This document shows, one piece after another, positions 56,457 to 64,000 of a stretch of 64,000 nucleotides of DNA. The number at the start of each line of letters is the position of its first letter. Position 1 is the first letter of the stretch. The DNA comes from Antilocapra americana (Eukaryota > Chordata > Mammalia > Artiodactyla > Antilocapridae), in NCBI GenBank assembly GCA_007570785.1, contig ML664161.1:9280470-9344469 (forward strand), written 5' to 3'. Below the pieces are notes generated by a model. That model searched no databases. It worked only from the letters and a program-made list of their open reading frames with translations, and was not told the DNA's origin. A program made the position numbers and the translations under genes.

Positions 56457-57986
56457 ACTCACCTATGATCACTCACCTAGAGCCAGACATCCTGGAATGT
56501 GCAGTCAAGTGGGCCTTAGGAAGTATCACTATGAACAAAGCTAGTGGAGGAAATGAAATTCCAGTTGAGCTATTTCAAATCCTAAAAGATGATGCTGTGA
56601 AAGTGCTGCACTCAATATGCCAGCAAATTTGGAAAACTCAGCAGTGGCCACAGGACTGGAAAAGGTCAGTTTTCATTCCAATCCCAAAGAAAGGCAATGC
56701 CAAAGAATGTTCAAATTACTGCACAGTTGCACTCCTCTCACACGATAGTAAAGTAATGCTCAAAATTCTCTAAGCCAGTCTTCAACAGTACATGAACCAT
56801 GAACTTCCAGATGTTTAAGCAGGATTTAGAAAAGGCAGAGGAACCAGAGATCAAATTGCCAACATCCACTGGATCACTGAAAAAGCAAGAGAGTTCCAGA
56901 AAAATATCTATTTCTGCTTTATTGACTATGCTAAAGCCTTTGACTGTATGGATCACCACAAACTGTGATAAAATCTTAAAGATATGGGAATACCAGACCA
57001 CCTGACCTGCCTCTTGAGAAATCTGTATGCAGATCAGGAAGCAACAATTAGAACTGGACATGGAACAACAGACTGGTCCCAAATCAGGAAAGTACGTCAA
57101 GGCTGTATATTGTCACTCTGCTTATTTAACTTATATGCAGAGTACATCATGAGAAACGCTGGGCTGGATGAAGCCTAAGTTGGACTCGAGATTGCTGGGA
57201 GAAATATCAATAACCTCAGATATGCATATGACACCACCCTTATGGCAGAAAGCAAAGAAGAACTAAAGAGTCTCTTGGTGAAAGTGAAAGAGGAGAGTGA
57301 AGAAGTTGGCTTAAAACTCAACATTCATAAAACTAAGACCATGGCATCTGGGCCCATCACCTCATGGCAAATAGATGGGGAAACAGTAGAAACAGTGACA
57401 GACTTTAATTTTTTGTGCTTCAAAATCACTGCAGATGGTGACTGCAGCCATGAAATTAAGAAAAGGTATGACAAACCTAGACAGTATATTGAAAAGCAAA
57501 GACATTACTTCGCCAACAAAGGTCCATCTAGTCAAGGCTATGCTTTTTCCAGTAGTCATATATGGATTTGAGAGTTGGACTATAAACAAAGCGGAGCACC
57601 GAAGAATTGATGCTTTTGAACTGTGGTGTTGGAGGAGACTTTTGAGAGTTCCCTAGACTGCAACGAGATCCAACCAGTCCATCATAAAGGAAATCAGTGC
57701 TAAATATTCATTGGGAGGACTGATGCTGAAGCTGAAACTCCAATACTTGGCCACCTGATGCGAGAACTGACTCATTTGAAGAGACCTTGTTACTGGGACA
57801 GATTGAAGGTGGGAGGAGAAAGGGATGACAGAGGATGAGATGGTTGGAGGGCATCACTGACTCAATGGACATGGGTTTGGGTGGACTCCAGGAGTTGGTT
57901 ATGGACAGGGAGGCCTGGTGTGCTGCAGTTCATGGGGTTGCAAAGAACTGGACATGACTGAGTGACTGAACTGAACTGGAAATAAG
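56457..57986 (+). mobile_element. BovB LINE, 1.5 kb, flanked by a 31-bp duplication
   Basis: Runs from the post-endonuclease linker (CACCTAGAGCCAGACATCCT) to the 3' tail. The frame is open from 56465 to 56773 and then broken by stops and small indels. The catalytic YADD is changed to YAYD (TATGCATATGAC near 57220), so the first catalytic aspartate is lost. Positions 56426-56456 and 57987-58017 are the same 31-base text with two mismatches. The left junction also shows a repeated ACTCACCT. Confidence 0.94.
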
Positions 57987-58004
57987 AATAATAGAAAGCT
58001 TTTT

Positions 58005-58128
58005 TAGGGGAGTGGTCTAGTGGTTAGGATTTTGAGGTCTCACTGCTGTGGCTTGGGTTTAATCCCTCATCAGGGAATTGAGATTCTTCAAGCTGCATGA
58101 CCAAAATGAAGAAAAAAAGGTTTCTTTT
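58005..58128 (+). mobile_element. CHR-type SINE interrupted at its start by BovB
   Basis: Reads GGGGAGTGGTCTAGTGGTTA, GGGTTTAATCCCTCATCAGG, CAAGCTGCATGACCAAAATG. The first bases of the SINE are part of the 31-bp duplication, so the BovB inserted at the SINE 5' end. Confidence 0.8.
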
Positions 58129-58179
58129 TTTTAATTATCTTTAGAAAAGGTATCACTGATCTTATAATAAAAATAAATT

Positions 58180-59000
58180 CAATCATTAATTCATTTACTT
58201 GTTATTTCAACAAATATTTAATTGAGTGTCTTCTCTGTGCTAAGCACATGGATAAAATGATGAACAAAAAGACCTTTGAAGTAGCTTAGATACTGGAGGA
58301 GACAGACATAAATCCAATAATCACATCTTTGAGAAGTATCATAAAAGACACAATCATGGTGCTGGGTGCTGTATAATGGGGCTTCTGAAGGTGTGGGTAG
58401 GGAGAAAAGACCTTCCAGGGATAGTAAGTGAACAAATGCTAAAAGGATGAGTACAAGTTGCCTACTCTAAGTTAAAAGAATGAGGATTAAAGGGTTTGGT
58501 AGAGAGAAGAGTAGACGCAAAAATCCTTGAGAAGAAAGGCAGGAATAGAACTCAAGAGGAAGAAAGTGAGCATAGTATAAGATGATGCTGGAAATGAGTA
58601 GAGGTCAGGTTATGTAGGCCTAGTCAGAAAAGGCAATGACAACCCACTCCAGTACTCTTGTCTGGGAAATCCCATGGATGGAGGAGCCTGTATGCTGCAG
58701 TCCATGGGGTTGCGAAAAGTCAGACATGACTGAACGATTTCTCTTACACTTTTCACTTTTGTGCATTGGAAAAGGAAATGGCAACCCACTCCAGTGTTCT
58801 TTCCTGGAGAATTCCAGGGATGGCGGAGCCTGGTAGGCTGCCGTCTATGGGGCTGCACTGAGTCGGACACGACTGAAGTGACTTAGCAGCAGCAGCTTGT
58901 AGGCCTAGTAGGATTGAAAGGTTTTAAGGAGATAGTGATATGATGGGTTTGGATTTGCATAATGTCACTCTGAATGCAGACTGGATAATTAACTAGAGGA
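58180..59000 (+). repeat. Ancient interspersed repeat split by a Bov-A2
   Basis: The left part (58180-58612) reads AATTGAGTGTCTTCTCTGTG, GCTAAGCACATGGATAAAAT, GGGTGCTGTATAATGGGGCT. The right part (58910-59000) reads TTTTAAGGAGATAGTGATAT, TCACTCTGAATGCAGACTGG. This appears to be the same unnamed old family as at 21640-22060. Confidence 0.5.
58625..58897 (+). mobile_element. Bov-A2 dimeric SINE, perfect 12-bp target-site duplication
   Basis: Two BovB-derived monomers with the ACACTTTTCACTTTTGTGCA linker and an AGCAGCAGC tail. TGTAGGCCTAGT at 58613-58624 and 58898-58909 flanks it. Confidence 0.95.
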
Positions 59001-59212
59001 AGGCAGTATGGATTCTTGGAGATCAATTACAATGCTATTCATGCAATAACTTTTGAGAACATCCTATGTGCCAGGAACCATTGCTAGGTACTAAAGATCA
59101 ATACACTGGTGAACATGACTAACAAGGCTCTTATGCGACTGAAAGCATCTTAATGTATTCAAAAATAAAATATATAAGCAATATGAATAAAGATATTGGT
59201 ACCTTTAAGTTT

Positions 59213-59424
59213 GGGCTACCCAGGTGGCTCAGTGGTAAAGAATCCACCTGCCAGTTCGGGAGATGCAGGTTTGATCCCTGGGTCGGCAAGATCCCCTGGA
59301 GTAGGAAATGACAACCCACTTCAGTACTCTTGCTTGGGAAATCCCATGGACAGAGGAGCATGGTGAGCTACAGTCCACAGGGTCACAAAAGAGTCAGACA
59401 CAACTTAGCAACTAAACAAGAACT
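59213..59424 (+). mobile_element. Bov-tA SINE
   Basis: Reads GGGCTACCCAGGTGGCTCAG, AGGTTTGATCCCTGGGTCGG, GAGTCAGACACAACTTAGCA. TTTAAGTTT occurs at 59204-59212 and 59425-59433. Confidence 0.92.
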
Positions 59425-61479
59425 TTTAAGTTTAATGTGAAATATAAATCAGTATTATTAGTATCTTTAATTTAATAAAAGACAAACTAGATTAATTGAA
59501 ATAAAATTTTTGATATTGGTTTTGGAATTAACTAGTTACCTGACCTTGGTAAAGGAATATAAGCTTTATGTTGTGGGTCTTCGTAATATTCATTTGTAAA
59601 AAAAGAATGAGACTAGTGAACTGAGATTTCTTTTTCCACTAAAATTTTACTAATCAAATTACATAATTGAAAAAATGGCCTTATCATATTTAGAAACTTC
59701 TTGCTTCATCAAGGAAATCTAATTATATTTGTTCAAGTGAAACTTTACGTGGTAAATTTGTATGGTCTTGCAAATCTATTCAAGTGATTTATAGCCTAAT
59801 GATTCATAAAAATAAAGCAATGATTCATATCCTAATTACTGACTATTGAGGTGTATAAAATAACTTCTTTTGCATCACAGTGATTATAATTTCTAAAGCT
59901 TGTTTCACAGGCAGAGATGACAGGGTAGAAGATGCTACATTAAAACCAACTTGGAAATATGACATTTTAATTGGAAAATGTTAATGACTGTAATTCAAGA
60001 ACAGAATTCCATGGCTACTCATTAAAGATATTGAAACAAAAATCTTAAATGATAAATTCTTAGAGAAACTGAATCTTTCTATCTGTACCTGGTGTGGCGC
60101 TATATATAGCTACGTAGGTCACAAATGATTTGAGGGGAAAAGCATGACAATACAGGAGAAAAACAATTACATGAGCTTTGTGTACCATTACAATATCTAG
60201 TTATGGTAAAACATTTAATCCTATAATGAAATATTAAAATTTACTATAAAATAGTATTATTGGTTGATGACATTTCATACTTAAAAATAAAACCTAGAAA
60301 TTGTAACATATTTCATCACACCTTTAGGTAATAGAAACAAAGGTCATCACAACAAATATTGCCCATTTATTGTAACAAATTTAATAATCCTTTTAGATAC
60401 ACTAGTTCTTATTAGCAGATCAGAGCAAACCACAAAGCTATGAGAAATCTTGTTCACTCTGGCTTGAAGAGGGATGGCATGGGCAATGTGCATATTTGTG
60501 AATCGTGGGGGAGGGTATAGGGTGGAGAAAGATCTTCCATAATTCTCAATTAACTTTCCTAACTCCCCATTCTCTGCTGCCCTGAAGGAGTACTGATGAA
60601 AAAAGAAGATGGAGATGGACAGGGGAGGGAGTAAGGAAAGAAACTATACACAAAGAGGAGGGGATAAACTGAAGTAAAAACGTATAAGATTAGCCAGGAA
60701 AGATGGTCCAGTGTGTCACTCAATTCTGAGATGGAGGTGGGGAAGTTGATCCTCCAAAGGAAGAATTTCAGTAGTTCTATCTTCTACATTTCATTTCCCC
60801 ACCCCAGAAATTATCTTATTGCTTGATGAAAATGTCACACACTTTAATATACGAAGTACTTCAATTCAATTCAATTTCAGCAATATTTTTTGTTTGAAAT
60901 TTGTTCATTAAGCATCTTAGGAGTTGTGAATGACAGAAGAATTTTTTAAATGGTCTATCCTTTCAAGGAACTTCTCATTTTGATCTGTCTATCCTGTACT
61001 GTGTAAACAGTTTTATCCCCTTGATATATGCATTTAAAAACTACATTTCCAGTGAAGGTACCTGAAGGAAGAGACTCACATTTCACATAAAAATCTTGGC
61101 TGGGACCTGCCTTGGAAGGGGACAGAAGCCTGGCCAAGGTCAGGAGTAAGATGGCCTTATCTTCCAGACAAGAGGAGATGTCTCGAGCATTGCAAGCTTT
61201 CTCTTGGAAGAGAGATCAGGTCTGGTGTGGAAGGACTGTCTTCTCTCTGGTAGGAAAAGGACATGATGGAGGTCTTTGCTACCGGTCTGGTAGGTGGCAG
61301 GATTTGTGCCTGGTGAAACAATGGGGCAAAGGGGACAGAAACATAGGAGCCATTGCTCCTGTGGTCAGAGTTGAGAAGGTGGTGCAGAAAACATCAGTCC
61401 CATCAGGTAATTAGAGGGCCGCAGCTGAGATAACAGTAGTGGTAATAGCAGCAGCAGCAGCCAGAGTAGCAGTAAAAAG
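59425..61479. other. Repeat-poor intergenic stretch upstream of the right-hand promoter
   Basis: Two kilobases with no recent SINE or LINE. A 100-codon frame at 61112-61414 has no recognisable relative and ends at a GGTAATTAG. It may be chance or part of a non-coding transcript. An AGC-rich patch lies at 61448-61470. Confidence 0.45.
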
Positions 61480-61690
61480 AACAGTAACAGTTAACGTCTA
61501 TTGAATGTTTATTGCATGCTTTGTTGTTGTTTAGTTGCTAAGACTATGTTTTAATTATACATAGCAAATTTTAAACCTCACACAACAGTAGTGAGGTAAG
61601 TGCCTTTTTATAAAAACTCAAACTGAGGCATAGAGAGTTTAGTTATCTGCCTGCAGTTATGTGCCTAGGAGATGAAAAGGATGTCATGAG
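61480..61690 (-). repeat. MIR SINE, antisense
   Basis: Reads AACGTCTATTGAATGTTTAT, AACTCAAACTGAGGCATAGA, TAGTTATCTGCCTGCAGTTA. The interior text TTGTTGTTTAGTTGCTAAGA near 61522 is Bov-A-like and may be a tiny insertion. Confidence 0.6.
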
Positions 61691-61770
61691 GTTAGGAAAT
61701 ATTGGAACATCGTAGTGCCTTTTATTTGCTAGTCAAACTGCCATATATCCCTTAAAAGAAACCAAAAAAA

Positions 61771-61878
61771 GGATTTCTCTGGCAGTCTAGTGGTTAAGAC
61801 TCTGTACTTCTGATACAAGGGGCATGGGTTCAGTCCTTGGCTGGGGAACTAAGATCCCACTTGGAGTGGGACCAAAAA
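61771..61878 (+). mobile_element. CHR-type SINE
   Basis: Reads AGGATTTCTCTGGCAGTCTA, GGCTGGGGAACTAAGATCCC, then an A tail. Confidence 0.88.
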
Positions 61879-62083
61879 AATCAAGTATAACTTTTCTTAG
61901 GCTATCATACAATTTGTGTGGTGATACATTGTAGGAAATCAATAAATTTGTGTACAAAGCCTAACAGGAAGCAATACATAGAGGAAATAGGTTGCTTTCT
62001 TCCTCTGTGTGTGCTCACTTGTTTCGACTCTTTCCTCATTAGCTTAATATCTTTCCAGTCTGGAGGCTTTCTGGAATGCTGGG

Positions 62084-62131
62084 CACACCCTAGTTTAAAT
62101 ACAAAAGTACATTCCACAGTGAAATAAATAG

Positions 62132-62207
<76 letters not shown>

Positions 62208-62301
62208 TTTCAGTGACTGTTTTCCCACACCCGTTTAAACACAAAAGCACATTCCACAGTGAAATAATTGTGTGTGTATGTGAAATTTCAGTAACTGTTT
62301 T
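62084..62301 (+). repeat. Local tandem duplication containing a TG repeat
   Basis: Copy 1 (62084-62224) and copy 2 (62226-62301) share CACACCC, GTTTAAAT/C, ACAAAAGT/CACATTCCACAG, TGAAATAA, a TG tract and GTGAAATTTCAGTG/AACTG. The copies differ mainly in TG length: 36 units in copy 1, about 5 with an interruption in copy 2. Confidence 0.9.
62133..62204 (+). repeat. (TG)36 microsatellite
   Basis: Seventy-two bases of pure TG. Likely polymorphic. Confidence 0.98.
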
Positions 62302-62324
62302 ACTTTGCTTTTGCCCTAACCTTC

Positions 62325-62521
62325 ACGTGCATGCTCAAATCGCACCCAGCTCTTTGCGACCCCAAGGACTATAGCTCCCCCAAGTTCCTCTGTCCATGGG
62401 ATTCTCCAGGGGTTGCCATTTTCTTCTCCAGGGAATCTTCCGGACCGAGGATTGGACTTGTTCTCCTGTGTCTCCTACACTGCAGGCAGAAGATTTACCA
62501 CTGAGCCGCCAGGGAAGCCCT
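62325..62521 (-). mobile_element. Bov-tA SINE, antisense, with internal deletion
   Basis: Reads GTGCATGCTCAAATCGCACC, CATGGGATTCTCCAGGGGTT, GAGCCGCCAGGGAAGCCC. The usual AAGAATACTGGAGTGG segment between CTCCAGG and GGTTGCC is missing. Confidence 0.88.
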
Positions 62522-63479
62522 AGCTGTAACGGTTATTAGGGCATTAAGTGGAGAGCTGAGGGTAAATATTCCTCAGTTATGAAGAAGGAAACGAGTAATT
62601 ACAAACTGTTTCGCTCATTTTGTGGAATGCGTTACATGCTTTTCAGGCATTCTAAAGTGGCCTGACAAAATTAGGAAAAATTCTAAATACTGAGGATCTG
62701 TTTGAGATGTTACGAAGTGTACCACTACAAAGTATGTTTTCCTTCTCTTGTCCAAATTTAATATTCTAGCAACGGATTCTCCTTTCTGCCTTTATTTAAC
62801 CAGCAAATAGGTTGAAACTATGCAAAACTCACCAGGAGGTGTGTTTTTTAAGAGACTGTAGCACAGCGCATTATATTTATTAATAGAAAACAAAGACAAT
62901 AATATTCTCATTATAGCAATAGGAATTATAGGAAAAATGATAAATTCTTGGCTAGACTTCAGAGGAAAGCAACAAAAGACTTCGAGGAAGAGGGGGCGCA
63001 GCAGAAACAATTTACTTTGGCTTCAGAAAATTCTAGAATCTGGTGCCATATTTTTACATTTGTTCAAATGCAAGTTTATATATTTTAGAAATTGCTAGAA
63101 ACGCTAAGCATTTATTCAAACCATGCGTGAAATTCCCTAGACCAGAGCACAGTGCTCTACATACGTCAGGATATAAACAAGCGGCTTCTGAAAGTCCTGC
63201 TGGAGAGACCCTAAGTTCCCATGTCCTGGACACCAAGACAGCTACCAAATTCTACACCCCTTAACCCACGTTTAAATTCCTGAAGCCGGAAGCATACAGG
63301 CAGAAAAATCTTACAACTCACAGGAACCACTGAGGAAAAATTCATCTGTCAAGGCACAGATTACATTTAAAGGATCTGGCGGAGCGTAATCCATTAAAAA
63401 AAAAAAAAAGGGTGAGGGGACAGAAAATCCACTCAACCTCTCCCTAGGAAACGGGATGTTTACTGAGTAAACAAGCGGT
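62522..63479. other. Unassigned sequence before the right-hand promoter
   Basis: No recent repeat and no recognisable exon. An A run lies at 63396-63409. Confidence 0.4.
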
Positions 63480-64000
63480 AGCCTCAGACACACCTGCTAA
63501 TCACTCCCACAGAAACCCAGGAGCCTCTATCGCCACCTCCTGGTAGCACCCCGGCGCTTTTCTACAAATTCGTGACGCTCTGACGTCGGAGCCGTTGGGT
63601 TTATTTGAAACACACGCACGACCAATCCGTCAGCGTCTGCGGGGACGCCAGTCCCCGCCCCTCCGGAGACTCCAGCAAATGGGAAGGAGGTTGACATCAC
63701 GCGCCAATCGGCATGGCTTTTAGAGAGAGCGACTCGCTTTTTGAATTGGCTGTGGCTGCCGCCGGCGAGGAATGGCGGTAACGGTGAGGAGGACCTGTGC
63801 TTGAAAAGGTGGAACTTTCAGGGCGTCCTTTGAGAGTGGTGAGGGCTCTGTGGGTGCGCGTGGCTGAGGTGGGAGTGGGCCGGCGTCCCCGGAGCAGTGG
63901 GCCGCCGTGCTTGTGTCCCGCGGCCCCGCCCCGGTGACCGCGAATTCCGGAGCGCCCAGCCCCGGCCTCCCGGCTCTGAAAACCACCCCGCCGTCTTCCC
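63480..64000 (+). promoter_or_regulatory. ECT2: CpG-island promoter, probably of ECT2 (with non-coding exon 1)
   Basis: CpG density and GC content rise sharply from about 63540 to the window end, including CCCCGCGG-like and GGCCGGCG text. There is no TATA box. An ATG at 63772-63774 is followed within 12 bases by a possible splice donor (ACG|GTGAGG, 63784 on), so a first exon may end at 63783, but this is a guess. No protein here can be recognised, which is expected if exon 1 is untranslated. The identity as ECT2, the Rho guanine-exchange factor needed for cytokinesis, rests on recalled mammalian gene order, where ECT2 lies divergently beside NCEH1, and on the cell-cycle-type elements present. 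Confidence 0.6.
63581..63749 (+). promoter_or_regulatory. Cluster of CRE-like, CCAAT and CHR-like elements
   Basis: Visible motifs are TGACGTCG (63581-63588), TTTGAA (63604-63609), CCAAT (63622-63626), TGACATCA (63692-63699), CCAAT (63704-63708), TTTGAA (63740-63745) and an inverted CCAAT, ATTGG (63745-63749), overlapping the second TTTGAA. CCAAT boxes are bound by NF-Y, and TTTGAA is the CHR motif recognised by DREAM and MuvB complexes in G2/M genes. The combination suits a mitotic gene such as ECT2. Confidence 0.6.

Noticed and set aside
61112..61414. 100-codon open frame in the repeat-poor stretch
   Set aside because: No recognisable product. It might be part of a transcript, but there is no supporting signal.
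63720..63986. 88-codon minus-strand open frame in the right CpG island
   Set aside because: GC-rich sequence lacks stop codons by composition. The product resembles nothing known.
1..64000. CRISPR arrays, operons, integrons or prophage
   Set aside because: The sequence is mammalian. Repeats are retroelements and microsatellites, with no regularly spaced direct-repeat array.

Overview
This is vertebrate nuclear DNA from a ruminant artiodactyl, most likely a bovid or related pecoran. The evidence is the repeat content: many BovB (RTE-type) LINE copies, many Bov-tA, Bov-A and Bov-A2 SINEs built from the BovB 3' end, older tRNA-derived CHR-type SINEs shared with whales and hippos, and ruminant-type L1 antisense to the window. 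There are no prokaryotic-style genes. Cattle, sheep, goat, buffalo and deer cannot be told apart by eye.

Only one protein-coding exon of a host gene can be named with confidence: coding exon 1 of NCEH1 (neutral cholesterol ester hydrolase 1), on the minus strand at about 18.42-18.56 kb, inside a CpG-rich promoter. Everything to its left (1-18.4 kb) is therefore NCEH1 intron 1. At the right edge (about 63.5-64.0 kb) lies a second CpG-rich promoter with CCAAT boxes and CHR-like TTTGAA elements. Recalled mammalian gene order (NCEH1 on one strand, ECT2 divergent beside it) suggests this is the ECT2 promoter and first non-coding exon. The 45 kb between the two promoters is intergenic and mostly repeats.

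Layout: 1-18.4 kb, intron 1 with old L1, L2-like and MIR pieces, two truncated BovB copies and scattered SINEs. 18.4-18.9 kb, NCEH1 exon 1 and promoter. 19-27 kb, SINEs, a 1.7 kb BovB copy and an unusual CpG-rich segment at 24.9-25.3 kb that may be a processed pseudogene. 27.2-31.6 kb, an old antisense L1 with a younger L1 fragment inserted in it and a 2.2 kb 5'-truncated L1 ORF2 beside or within it. 32-47 kb, SINE-rich DNA with two BovB copies, both with clear target-site duplications. 47.4-53.3 kb, a deeply nested complex of old antisense L1 interrupted by six later insertions, including a solo MaLR-like LTR with a 5-bp duplication. 53.5-59.4 kb, more SINEs, a BovB copy with a 31-bp flanking duplication and a 50-bp tandem duplication. 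59.4-63.5 kb, a fairly repeat-poor stretch, a (TG)36 microsatellite within a local duplication, then the right-hand promoter.

I found no convincing new biological system. The most informative observations are the divergent promoter pair, the nested retroelement stratigraphy, a 36-bp BovB micro-insertion, and the CpG-rich orphan segment.
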